From the NCBI GenBank assembly GCA_946406035.1, contig CAMJJG010000013.1:1-52454 (forward strand): a DNA stretch of 52,454 nt. The letters run 5' to 3'. The notes below the pieces were generated by a model. The model saw only the letters and a list, made by a program, of their open reading frames with translations, was not told the DNA's origin and did not search any database. The translations under genes and the position numbers were made by a program. This document shows positions 7,866-15,380 of this stretch, piece by piece. The stretch is from an uncultured Prevotellaceae bacterium. Lineage in GTDB: Bacteria > Bacteroidota > Bacteroidia > Bacteroidales > Muribaculaceae. How positions within the stretch are numbered: the stretch's first letter is position 1; every line of letters begins with the position of its first letter.

Positions 7866-7906
7866 AGAGAATAGTTGTCAGGCATCCCCCTCGACAACTA
7901 TTCTCT
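7866..7906 (+). terminator. Terminator after the SDR gene
   Basis: A perfect 14-bp stem AGAGAATAGTTGTC / GACAACTATTCTCT (7866-7879 and 7893-7906) with a 13-base loop, followed by GTTTAAT. It lies between convergent genes and may act on both. Confidence 0.75.
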
Positions 7907-7958
7907 GTTTAATGTAGTAATGCTTCAGTCTTAAAAATCCACTAAATCCCATCAATAA

Positions 7959-8423
7959 TCACACAAAGACAAACTCCTTACCGCAAGATGAACAAACGAT
8001 GGTCTGGCCCTGGTGTATGTCATCGATATGGGTGATAGCGTTGCATTCGGGACACTGGATGCTCATTTTGCCGCATTTGCAGCAATAGCCATACATGTGT
8101 GCCATGGGTAAATCTCCAGTGTAGCCTTTATAAGCATTCTTCACGTCGTTGATGAAGTCCTTGTAGATTCTTCCTCGTTTTCCATTCAGGTTGGCGATAG
8201 TGGGAATGGATTTCACCCACTTGATTACACCAGTGGATATGTCTTTATAAAACCTTGTTCTGAAGCCCGTATTCGCTCGGCATGTGGGACAATAACCTAA
8301 CATGGTTATACACATCCTGTGGTTGCAATGCGGGCAACGAAGGTATTTATTGGACTTCTCCCTGTGACTCTCGTCCAGGTGGAATGTCTCATGACAATCC
8401 GAGCATATGCACAAATAATTCAT
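7959..8423 (-). CDS. Multi-zinc-ribbon protein, function unknown
   Basis: 154 residues with at least four paired CxxC knuckles: CICSDC near the N-terminus, CPHC, CPTC, then CCKCGK, CPEC and CSSCGK in the C-terminal half. This gives two to three zinc-ribbon modules around a basic middle segment (KWVKSIPTIANLNGKRGRIYKDFINDVKNAYKGY). There is no signal peptide. The ribbons could bind nucleic acid or protein. The gene follows the 656-residue protein by 8 bases, so the two are almost surely co-transcribed and probably act together. I do not recognise a named family. Confidence 0.82.
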   Translation of the reverse strand: MNYLCICSDCHETFHLDESHREKSNKYLRCPHCNHRMCITMLGYCPTCRANTGFRTRFYKDISTGVIKWVKSIPTIANLNGKRGRIYKDFINDVKNAYKGYTGDLPMAHMYGYCCKCGKMSIQCPECNAITHIDDIHQGQTIVCSSCGKEFVFV

Positions 8424-8431
8424 GATGCTGG

Positions 8432-10402
8432 CTATTTCTCGATTTCTTTAACGCGGTCGGGTGTGATGCCAAGCGCTGAAGCGAATTTTTCCAGGCGACG
8501 GCGCTCTTTCTCGGTGATTTCTCCTTTCTCGGCATACTCACGGTACATCTCGACATATTCCCGCTCGTCTTCGGTGAGTTGTGGCACTTGGATGCTGGCC
8601 ATTAACTCCTCGGCGCGCTTTTCTGAGATGCCCAATGACACTCTCATGCGGTCGAGCATGCGGCGTTCCCTTTCGCTGATTTCGCCTCCATCGGTATAAT
8701 CCATCAGGGTTTCAAGATAGTTCTGCTCGTTGGCGCTCAATGCGTTGCTCTTGGACGCACTGGGATTGTCGAAGTCATGCATTGATCTGAACTTCACGTC
8801 AACCCTCCATTGGGTCTCGACTTTCTGTTCAAATTCCTTCTCGACTCTTGACGAGGCATTAGCGTCAAGCTTGTTCCAGAGATATTCCACCGAACCCTTG
8901 ATCTCATTGGCCTCGGTTGATGAGGTGAAACTGGTGTCGTAGGTGGAGACAAATTCGCTGTACTCTAACATATTGCCGTTGAGTCGGCTCTCGACCAACC
9001 TCTGCCATTTCGATTCCTCGGGATACCAGATCAACCCTTCGGGGACATAGGGCTTCTTGATAGGGTCAAATCTTTGGACAAGTGTTCGCTCAATATTCTG
9101 TTGCGTTGTTTGTCTGCTTCTTGAATCGTTGCCTCCCTCGGCTGAGCCCGACACGATGAGAAAGTCTGCACTGGCACCGAGTTTTGAGTTGGAGTTTTCA
9201 ATCTCATTAACGGTTTTGCCCTTGACGGCGGTGATGGAGATTTCCTCAGCTCCCAAGCACTGCAGGATGTAGCTGAGCTCATGGATCTTATCTACAAAGA
9301 AAACATCTTCATGTCCTTTATATGGCACATATAGTTCGGGTTTGTAGGGATGACCGATATAGAGCTCGTTGGCAACAGGATGCCCCACGGGGAACTTGAT
9401 ACATGGCGGAATGTTCGACATCTTGAACGTGTCAACACCTGTTGCGGTGCAGCCGGCAATCTGGTAGTCACGCACGGGCATGAGGAATTTGCGGTCATTA
9501 TACTCATAGGTAGTCAGATAGTTATCCCAAATGTCCTTCAGCCTTTCTTCGCAAAGGTCAAACATTTGTATGGCATCCTTTTTCATGCCATCGGCATCAG
9601 ATTCCATGGCATTAATGAAAAAGTTGCGGGCATTGTAGTTCTGGCCAATCCAGGCGTAATTATATCCATACCAATAGGATGTGTACCAGAATATTTTGTT
9701 CCAGATATCGTCGCCCGCCAATTCGCGTGCCTTCTGAAGTTTGTCATTGGCAAGATCGAAGAGCTCTTCGATCGGCTCATCTGATTCCATGGACTTTTTG
9801 ATGGCAATACGGCCATAAGCGAGATTCGTCCATGGGTCTTGAAGTGCATCTTGTGGGAGCTGAGCTAATGCCTGAAGGGCTTCATCATATTTCTCCTGGT
9901 CCTCCAGGTCAATGATCACGTCGCCAGCCGGCACTTTTCGTGCAACCTTGGATGTGGCTTCGGTCAGGAATTTTGCAACATTGGCTTTGTTGCTCTCCGT
10001 AAAGTCGCCGCCCTTGAAAAACATCCCTGAGTGCAGGGTGGCCACCAATTCGTTGTCATAATCATAAAAATAGAAGATATCATCTTTATAATTAACATAT
10101 GAAATGATATCCCAGTCAAAATAGAAGAAACCGCTGGGGTCGTCGTTGTCGGGATGAACATAGATTGTCACATCGGTAATGACGATGCCTTGATTATGAT
10201 CGCTCCAGAAACTGGTGTCACGCTTGAAGATGATTTCTTCTTCAACGGGTATCCCGTAATTGGCTCTCAATTGCTGGTTTTCCCATGCTTCGGGGAAAAA
10301 GTGGCAATCCATGTCACTATTCTGCCTCAGCCACTTTGAGGCGAGACCAGAGCCGCTCGAATGGGCGGAACGGAAGAATTCGTATATTTCTTGGTTGACC
10401 AT
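8432..10402 (-). CDS. Large multidomain protein: PH-like, TPR-like, tandem TerB-like repeats
   Basis: 656 residues, cytosolic by appearance. Residues ~45-160 form a beta-rich module (IIFKRDTSFWSDHNQGIVIT..., SGFFYFDWDIISYVNYK, NELVATLHSGMFF) like bacterial PH-type domains. Residues ~170-300 are helical with TPR-like spacing (YDEALQALAQLP, NARNFFINAMES). A middle part (~310-540) contains ELSYILQCLGAEEISITAVKG and a Gln/Arg-rich linker, and is not recognised. The end carries two ~50-residue repeats (555-608 and 609-656) with the shared pattern E..Yl......gEIse.ERr.L.r....LGI....v.El, as in TerB-like/SHOCT-like tails. It sits between the small DUF6140-like gene and the zinc-ribbon gene. An adaptor or sensor role is plausible; no enzymatic motif is seen. 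Confidence 0.85.
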   Translation of the reverse strand: MVNQEIYEFFRSAHSSGSGLASKWLRQNSDMDCHFFPEAWENQQLRANYGIPVEEEIIFKRDTSFWSDHNQGIVITDVTIYVHPDNDDPSGFFYFDWDIISYVNYKDDIFYFYDYDNELVATLHSGMFFKGGDFTESNKANVAKFLTEATSKVARKVPAGDVIIDLEDQEKYDEALQALAQLPQDALQDPWTNLAYGRIAIKKSMESDEPIEELFDLANDKLQKARELAGDDIWNKIFWYTSYWYGYNYAWIGQNYNARNFFINAMESDADGMKKDAIQMFDLCEERLKDIWDNYLTTYEYNDRKFLMPVRDYQIAGCTATGVDTFKMSNIPPCIKFPVGHPVANELYIGHPYKPELYVPYKGHEDVFFVDKIHELSYILQCLGAEEISITAVKGKTVNEIENSNSKLGASADFLIVSGSAEGGNDSRSRQTTQQNIERTLVQRFDPIKKPYVPEGLIWYPEESKWQRLVESRLNGNMLEYSEFVSTYDTSFTSSTEANEIKGSVEYLWNKLDANASSRVEKEFEQKVETQWRVDVKFRSMHDFDNPSASKSNALSANEQNYLETLMDYTDGGEISERERRMLDRMRVSLGISEKRAEELMASIQVPQLTEDEREYVEMYREYAEKGEITEKERRRLEKFASALGITPDRVKEIEK

Positions 10403-10450
10403 AATTGTTATTGGTTAAAGGGTGATACTTGTTATTTGTGATACTATTGG

Positions 10451-10672
10451 TTATCCTATTCTCTCGACATTCAGGTATGTCATGTTGAGAGCTCCTGCCC
10501 GGCGAAGGTCAATGCCGTAGATGCGCATGAAGGCATCAACAACGGGTTGGCCTCCGTTGGTCAGGACGGGATTACTCATAGATTGGGTGATGACTTCAAC
10601 GGACATTCCAGGCTCAATGCGGATGCCGTTAGTATTCTTCATTTGCTTGGTTGTTACGAGAAATCTTGCCAT
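10451..10672 (-). CDS. Small protein, DUF6140-like
   Basis: 73 residues: MARFLVTTKQMKNTNGIRIEPG then MSVEVITQSMSNPVLTNGG. This pattern recalls short Bacteroidales proteins annotated DUF6140 (name from memory). It is a compact beta-rich protein with no signal peptide. It is the first gene of a three-gene unit with the 656-residue protein (48 bases downstream) and the zinc-ribbon protein. Function is unknown. Confidence 0.75.
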   Translation of the reverse strand: MARFLVTTKQMKNTNGIRIEPGMSVEVITQSMSNPVLTNGGQPVVDAFMRIYGIDLRRAGALNMTYLNVERIG

Positions 10673-10765
10673 AGTTCAGTTTAAAGGTTTACACTGTATT
10701 ATACGCTCTTGCCCTCTGTCCCCAAACTCGCTATCATCAATAGCGGTTATGTCAGAGAACAACTG

Positions 10766-10773
10766 CAAATATA
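10766..10773 (-). promoter_or_regulatory. -7 element (TATATTTG) for the 10.7-8.0 kb operon
   Basis: The reverse strand reads TATATTTG, matching TAnnTTTG, about 94 bases before the ATG at 10672. A TTG (10800-10798) is 24 bp upstream, longer than usual. Confidence 0.4.
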
Positions 10774-10884
10774 CAACATTGTTTTAGAAAAACGCCCCAA
10801 ATGACGCTGATTTTTTCGTTACTCATGGGAAAAGTATGATTATTTCACTTTTACCAGGCCAATGGCAACAGCATGTATCTAACC

Positions 10885-10925
10885 AAAAAACAAATAGTTG
10901 CCATGGCTCTTTCATGACAACTATT
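10885..10925 (-). terminator. Terminator after the nitroreductase fusion gene
   Basis: On the minus strand AATAGTTGTCATG (10925-10913) pairs with CATGGCAACTATT (10905-10893), one mismatch, followed by TGTTTTTT (to 10885). It closes the minus-strand gene ending at 10961. Confidence 0.8.
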
Positions 10926-10960
10926 ATATAATACTATAGTATCTATAGCATCTATGTTTC

Positions 10961-12130
10961 CTACTTCTTGAAAGCCTTGACCACCTTGCCGATGTAGAAG
11001 GAGTGATAGCCGGCGGTGAAGCCGTCATAGAAATTGCGTGGCACGTCGTCGCGGAAGTGCTCGGGGGCAAACTCCTGGGAATACATTGTCTTGCACTCGA
11101 TGACGCACTCAGCTTCCTCATAGTAGGGGGTGCCGTTCTCGGTGTAGGCCACGTGCAGCCCCAGGGCGGCAGCCTTGTCGCCGTCGCGTCCGCTGCGGGT
11201 GCCCATGTAGCGCAGCACGTCGCGATCCTTGAAGGTCATAATGGTGAAGTAATCGTTATTCTCCATGAACTCACGGGTGAAACGTTTCTCGGCGACATAG
11301 ACGGTCACCGTGTTGGTGCCGTGTCCCCACAGGTTGCCCAGGGCACCCCAGCCGATGGTCATGGCGTTGCTCTTGTCACGGTTGCCGGCACACACGAGCA
11401 TGCCGCCAGGTTGTGAGAAGTAGTTAAACGGATTGAGCAGGAAGTCCTCGGTCACGGTGAACTCGTGGAAAGTGCGTTCAGGCTCAATGACGTCGGGCTT
11501 CTTGCCGCCAAATGTGTTGTAGCTGATGTTGCTCTCGTCCCACTTGTCCTTGGGCGCCTGATACTTCTCGGGATAACCGATGACGATGGTGCAGAAGGGG
11601 ATGATGTGCTCGGGCAGATTGAGCACGCGTGTCACGCCCTGCACCCGTTCGGGGGTGGGATAAGTGCCAGTCCACACAGCACCCAGGCCCATGCCTTGGG
11701 CTGCAAGGAGGATGTTCTGGGTGGCGGCAGCAACGTCCTGAACCCAGTAGTCGGGCACGCGCGTGAGCGCCTTGGTCTTATCACCACACACGACGATGGC
11801 GAGCGGTGCATGAGCCGCCATGCCGGCATTGGGGTTAGCCTGGGCTAGGCCCTCGAGAACAGGCTTGTCGGTCACTACGATAAAGTGCCACGGGCGCCTA
11901 TCGACAGCCGATGGGGCCGCCATGCCGGCGCGTAGCAGCTTCTCGATTTTGTCCTGCTCGACAGGACGGTCCTGATAGGAGCGGATGCTGGTACGGGCCA
12001 GGATATTGTCAAGAACGATTTCTTCCATACCGATTACGTTTTGCCTCTTGTTGTTTTGAGCCATGGTCTGTTGACTGCTGGCAAGCGATGCCATCAAGAC
12101 AACCATGGCGATAATATGTTGAATCTTCAT
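10961..12130 (-). CDS. Exported nitroreductase fused to flavin-reductase-like domain
   Basis: 389 residues. A clear signal peptide (first ~24 residues, AxA-type end TMAQ) is followed by a nitroreductase domain (~36-210): ARTSIRSY, AAPSAVDRRPWHFIVV, and GLGAVWTGTYP are the FMN-contacting segments. The second half (~225-385) resembles flavin-reductase-like FMN-binding split barrels (LLNPFNYFSQPGGMLVCAG, SNAMTIGWGALG, YFTIMTF, YSQEFAPEHF). Each half alone is a usual cytosolic flavoprotein, so the predicted export of a double flavodomain is unusual. The reaction is unknown; reduction of nitro or quinone-like compounds in the periplasm is an inference. It lies 40 bases after an MFS transporter gene on the same strand and ends at a strong terminator. 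Confidence 0.88.
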   Translation of the reverse strand: MKIQHIIAMVVLMASLASSQQTMAQNNKRQNVIGMEEIVLDNILARTSIRSYQDRPVEQDKIEKLLRAGMAAPSAVDRRPWHFIVVTDKPVLEGLAQANPNAGMAAHAPLAIVVCGDKTKALTRVPDYWVQDVAAATQNILLAAQGMGLGAVWTGTYPTPERVQGVTRVLNLPEHIIPFCTIVIGYPEKYQAPKDKWDESNISYNTFGGKKPDVIEPERTFHEFTVTEDFLLNPFNYFSQPGGMLVCAGNRDKSNAMTIGWGALGNLWGHGTNTVTVYVAEKRFTREFMENNDYFTIMTFKDRDVLRYMGTRSGRDGDKAAALGLHVAYTENGTPYYEEAECVIECKTMYSQEFAPEHFRDDVPRNFYDGFTAGYHSFYIGKVVKAFKK

Positions 12131-12170
12131 ATTTGAATAATGGTTATAAAAATAAGACCTTTTTTACCTT

Positions 12171-13535
12171 TCACTGGATATTCGGTTCCTCAAGCCCGTA
12201 GTGGCGGCGGCGGTCCATCCACAGCAGGGCCGTGGCGGTGATGATGGCGCAAACGCCGATGATGGCAAAGATGATGAGCGACTGGGTGTAATCTACCTGT
12301 TCGCCCACGGTGTTGCGTTCAAGCACCTTGCCGATGAGAATGGGGATGAGCATCAGGCCGATGTTCTGGATGTAGTAGATAATGGAGTAGGAGGTGCCCA
12401 ACTGCTTCATGGGCACGATTTTGGGCACAGCGGGCCACAGTGCGGCAGGCAGGAGCGAGAATGCAATGCCCAGCACACACATCAGCGTCACCGCCAGCCA
12501 ACTGGAATTGCCCGGCATGGCAAACACAGCCAGCACTACAGTGAGCATCACGCTGCCGATGACCATCATCGTGGCTCCGCGCCCGCGCTTGTCGCACCAG
12601 CCGCCAAACAGCGGTGTAAGCACGATCGAGGTGAACGGCAGGATGGCAGGAATCAGGCCAGCGAGTCCCGCCTCCACATTATATTTTGAGATCATCAACT
12701 TGGTGGCAAAGTCCAGGAAGGGATATAGTGCCGAGTAGTAGAACAGGCACAGCATCGTGATGAGCCAGAAACCCGGATTCTTGATCGTGAGCATCATGTC
12801 CGAGAAATGGAATTTCTCGTCGTCACCAGCCTGCAACGCCTGTTTGCCCTGCTCCTTGTCGAGCTGGCGGTCCATCGAGCAGTAATACAGGTAGGCAATC
12901 AGGCCCACGCCCACGCAGAACACACCGATGAGGATGGGCCGCGGCAACCCCCATCGCAGCGCGATGATGGGGCTCAAACCCAGTGCCAGTGCCGTGCCCA
13001 AGCGGGCCATAGCCACCTGCAGACCCATCGCCAGGGCCATCTCCTTGCCCGAGAACCAGCGCACGATGGCCTTGCTCACAGTGATGCCACACATCTCATA
13101 TCCAATGCCAAAGAAGGCGAATCCCAGCGCGGCGACCACGACTTGCTGCTTGATGGTTCCCAATAGGGGGACATACATCATTGGGGCAGGAGACACGAGC
13201 GTGACGGCACCATAAACGGCAGCCGATCCCACGAGCATGAGCACGCACGAGAGGATGCCCGTGAAGGGCACGCCCATCTTGTCGAGAATCACGCCGCCGA
13301 CAAAGAGCATCAGCAGGAACACATTAAAGAATCCGCGCGAACCGGCAAAAATGCCAAACTCGCCGCTGGTCCACCCCATGCCACCGTCCTGGACGCTCTT
13401 CTCGAGCATGAATTGCAGCGGAGACATCTCCTTGGCCACGACATAGCCGGCCATCATCGTGAACGACACAATGGCTAGCACTGTCCACCGTGCCCAAGCC
13501 CTCGTTGCTAACGCATTTCTAACGTTCTCTCTCAT
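12171..13535 (-). CDS. MFS transporter (paralogue 1)
   Basis: About 454 residues from the ATG at 13535; the frame also has a TTG at 13556, which would place the start inside the upstream hairpin. Twelve hydrophobic segments are visible, with MFS-type loops (FSGKEMALAMGLQVAMARLGTALAL; FGGWCDKRGRGATMM) and C-terminus GLEEPNIQ. It is related along its whole length to the next gene (same FxGREMALAMG motif and the same EEPNI tail), so the two arose by tandem duplication. The class resembles Bacteroidales MFS proteins often annotated as nitrate/nitrite or oxalate/formate-like, but the substrate is unknown. It probably shares a transcript with the nitroreductase fusion. Confidence 0.9.
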   Translation of the reverse strand: MRENVRNALATRAWARWTVLAIVSFTMMAGYVVAKEMSPLQFMLEKSVQDGGMGWTSGEFGIFAGSRGFFNVFLLMLFVGGVILDKMGVPFTGILSCVLMLVGSAAVYGAVTLVSPAPMMYVPLLGTIKQQVVVAALGFAFFGIGYEMCGITVSKAIVRWFSGKEMALAMGLQVAMARLGTALALGLSPIIALRWGLPRPILIGVFCVGVGLIAYLYYCSMDRQLDKEQGKQALQAGDDEKFHFSDMMLTIKNPGFWLITMLCLFYYSALYPFLDFATKLMISKYNVEAGLAGLIPAILPFTSIVLTPLFGGWCDKRGRGATMMVIGSVMLTVVLAVFAMPGNSSWLAVTLMCVLGIAFSLLPAALWPAVPKIVPMKQLGTSYSIIYYIQNIGLMLIPILIGKVLERNTVGEQVDYTQSLIIFAIIGVCAIITATALLWMDRRRHYGLEEPNIQ

Positions 13536-13556
13536 GAGTTGTGCTTTAAAGTTCAA

Positions 13557-13601
13557 AAATTAGGGGCTTTAAAGCCCTTAAGGTCCTTAAAGCCCTAATT
13601 T
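13557..13601 (-). terminator. Hairpin between the two MFS genes (terminator or attenuator)
   Basis: On the minus strand AAATTAGGGCTTTAA (13601-13587) pairs with TTAAAGCCCCTAATTT (13572-13557, one bulged base), then TTG. The loop side contains a second palindrome, GGGCTTTAAAGCCC. It lies 22 bases before the ATG of the second MFS gene, so it could end the first transcript or tune read-through. Confidence 0.6.
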
Positions 13602-13617
13602 ATAGATAAATAGAATA

Positions 13618-15249
13618 TTACTCGGGTTTGATGTTGGGCTCCTCGAGGCCTAGGTGCTTCTGGCGGTCAACGACCTTGAGGTAGAGGCCGATGAGCAGCG
13701 CAGCAATACCCAGGCAAGCGAGCATGACCAGCGGCCAGGTGTAGTTGTACTGGGTGGGATCGGTCACGCCAGGGTTGGTCTTGTCGAGCACCTTGCCGAT
13801 AGCCAGCGGGAAGAGCCACAGACCGATGTTCTGGATCCAGAAGATCAGCGCATAGGCGCTACCGATGATCTTGGAGTCCACGAGCTTGGGAACACTGGGC
13901 CACAGTGCGGCGGGAACCAGCGAGAATGAGGCGCCCAGCACCAGGATGGTGACATAGGCAATGATGATGCCGCCAACGGTGCTGCTCTTGAACATGGGCA
14001 GGATGAAGGCGAACGTCAGGTGGCAAATGATGAGCAGCAACGAGCCCAGCACGAGCATCGATGCGGCTTTACCCTTGTGGTCAACATAGTTGCCCAGGAT
14101 GGGAGTGATGCCCACTGCCAGCAGGGGGAACACGGCGAACACGCTCTCGGCGCTCTGACGCATGTAACCCATGTAGCAGTAGCAGATGAGAGCCAGGATC
14201 GAGATGCACAGCAGGCCATACTTGGCGCTCTTGCTCTTCTTCATGAAGTTGCTCATGAATGCGGTAGCGGCGACGATAATCATGATGATGTATTGCCAGA
14301 TGGCTACCGAGTCACCAGCCCAGAACGAACCCTCGGCGGGCTCAACAAAGCTGATGTTGCACTGCAGCATGTTCACAGCATACTTCTGGAAGGGGAAGAT
14401 GGCGCTGTAGTAGAGAACGCATAGCAGCGATACCAGCCAGAAACCCTTGTTGGTCAAGATCTTGCCAATGTCGCTCACCTTGAACGGGTCGTCCTTCTCC
14501 TCGGCCTCGCCCGTCTGCTTGTCGAGCTTGCTGTCCATGAAGAAGTAAACGATGAACATGATCAGGGCGATGCACATCAGTACCACACCGAAGGCGACGG
14601 CGCGGCTAACGCTGATGTTGCCGCCCAACTTGGCAAAGTAGGGCGAGAAAATCATGCAGGTGGCAACACCCAGGCGGGCGAGAGCCATCTCGCTACCCAT
14701 GGCAAGTGCCATCTCACGGCCCTTGAACCACTTGACGATACCGCGGCTAACGGTAATACCTGCCATCTCGACACCGCAACCAAACAGCATGAAGCCGCAA
14801 GCGGCCAGCTTGGCGCTGGCGGGCATGCCCTCGTAGAAGGGCGATACGCCCAACTCGTCAAAGCCAGGTATGTAGTTCAGGTTGTTGGTGAACCAGGTCT
14901 CAAGCCCGGTGCCGATAAAGGAGTCGGACACGGCATACCACTTGATGATGGCACCCACCAGCATCACAGCACCCGAGAGGACCGCTGTAAAGCGAACGCC
15001 CATCTTGTCGAGGATAATGCCGGCAAAAATCAGGAAGAACACAAACACGTTGAGGAATACCTCGGCACTCTCCTCGGTGCCAAAAGCGGTTGAGCTCCAT
15101 CCAAGGTTAGGAGAGGACTCCAGCAGGTCCTTGATGGGCGAGAGGATGTCCATGAAAATGTAGCTGCAGAACATGCCCAGTGCGAGCAACAGGAGCGCCG
15201 TCCAGCGCATTGCAGCCGAGTCTCTTAAAGTCTGAATCTTTTCTGACAT
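13618..15249 (-). CDS. MFS transporter (paralogue 2, with long insert)
   Basis: 543 residues with twelve or more membrane segments. It shares GREMALAMGSEMALARLGVAT, DKMGVRFTAVL and the terminal LGLEEPNIKPE with its neighbour. It is ~90 residues longer because of inserts in the periplasmic loop after TM3 and in the central region (a segment with an extra TM near 'SVAIWQYIIMIIVAATAFMSNFM'). This suggests the paralogues have diverged in substrate or coupling. The substrate is not predictable. It is the first gene of a possible three-gene unit running to 10961; no promoter is recognisable in the 131 bases upstream, which hold only AT-rich sequence. Confidence 0.9.
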   Translation of the reverse strand: MSEKIQTLRDSAAMRWTALLLLALGMFCSYIFMDILSPIKDLLESSPNLGWSSTAFGTEESAEVFLNVFVFFLIFAGIILDKMGVRFTAVLSGAVMLVGAIIKWYAVSDSFIGTGLETWFTNNLNYIPGFDELGVSPFYEGMPASAKLAACGFMLFGCGVEMAGITVSRGIVKWFKGREMALAMGSEMALARLGVATCMIFSPYFAKLGGNISVSRAVAFGVVLMCIALIMFIVYFFMDSKLDKQTGEAEEKDDPFKVSDIGKILTNKGFWLVSLLCVLYYSAIFPFQKYAVNMLQCNISFVEPAEGSFWAGDSVAIWQYIIMIIVAATAFMSNFMKKSKSAKYGLLCISILALICYCYMGYMRQSAESVFAVFPLLAVGITPILGNYVDHKGKAASMLVLGSLLLIICHLTFAFILPMFKSSTVGGIIIAYVTILVLGASFSLVPAALWPSVPKLVDSKIIGSAYALIFWIQNIGLWLFPLAIGKVLDKTNPGVTDPTQYNYTWPLVMLACLGIAALLIGLYLKVVDRQKHLGLEEPNIKPE

Positions 15250-15380
15250 AAATCGTTGTTTTTTTAATGTTTTATTGTTTGGTTTATTGATTAATGGTTC
15301 TTTTTAGCTGTGAGCCGTTAGCCTTCAATATGATAGATAACGTAAACGTCAATCTGTCAAACTATTAACTGCTAACTGCT

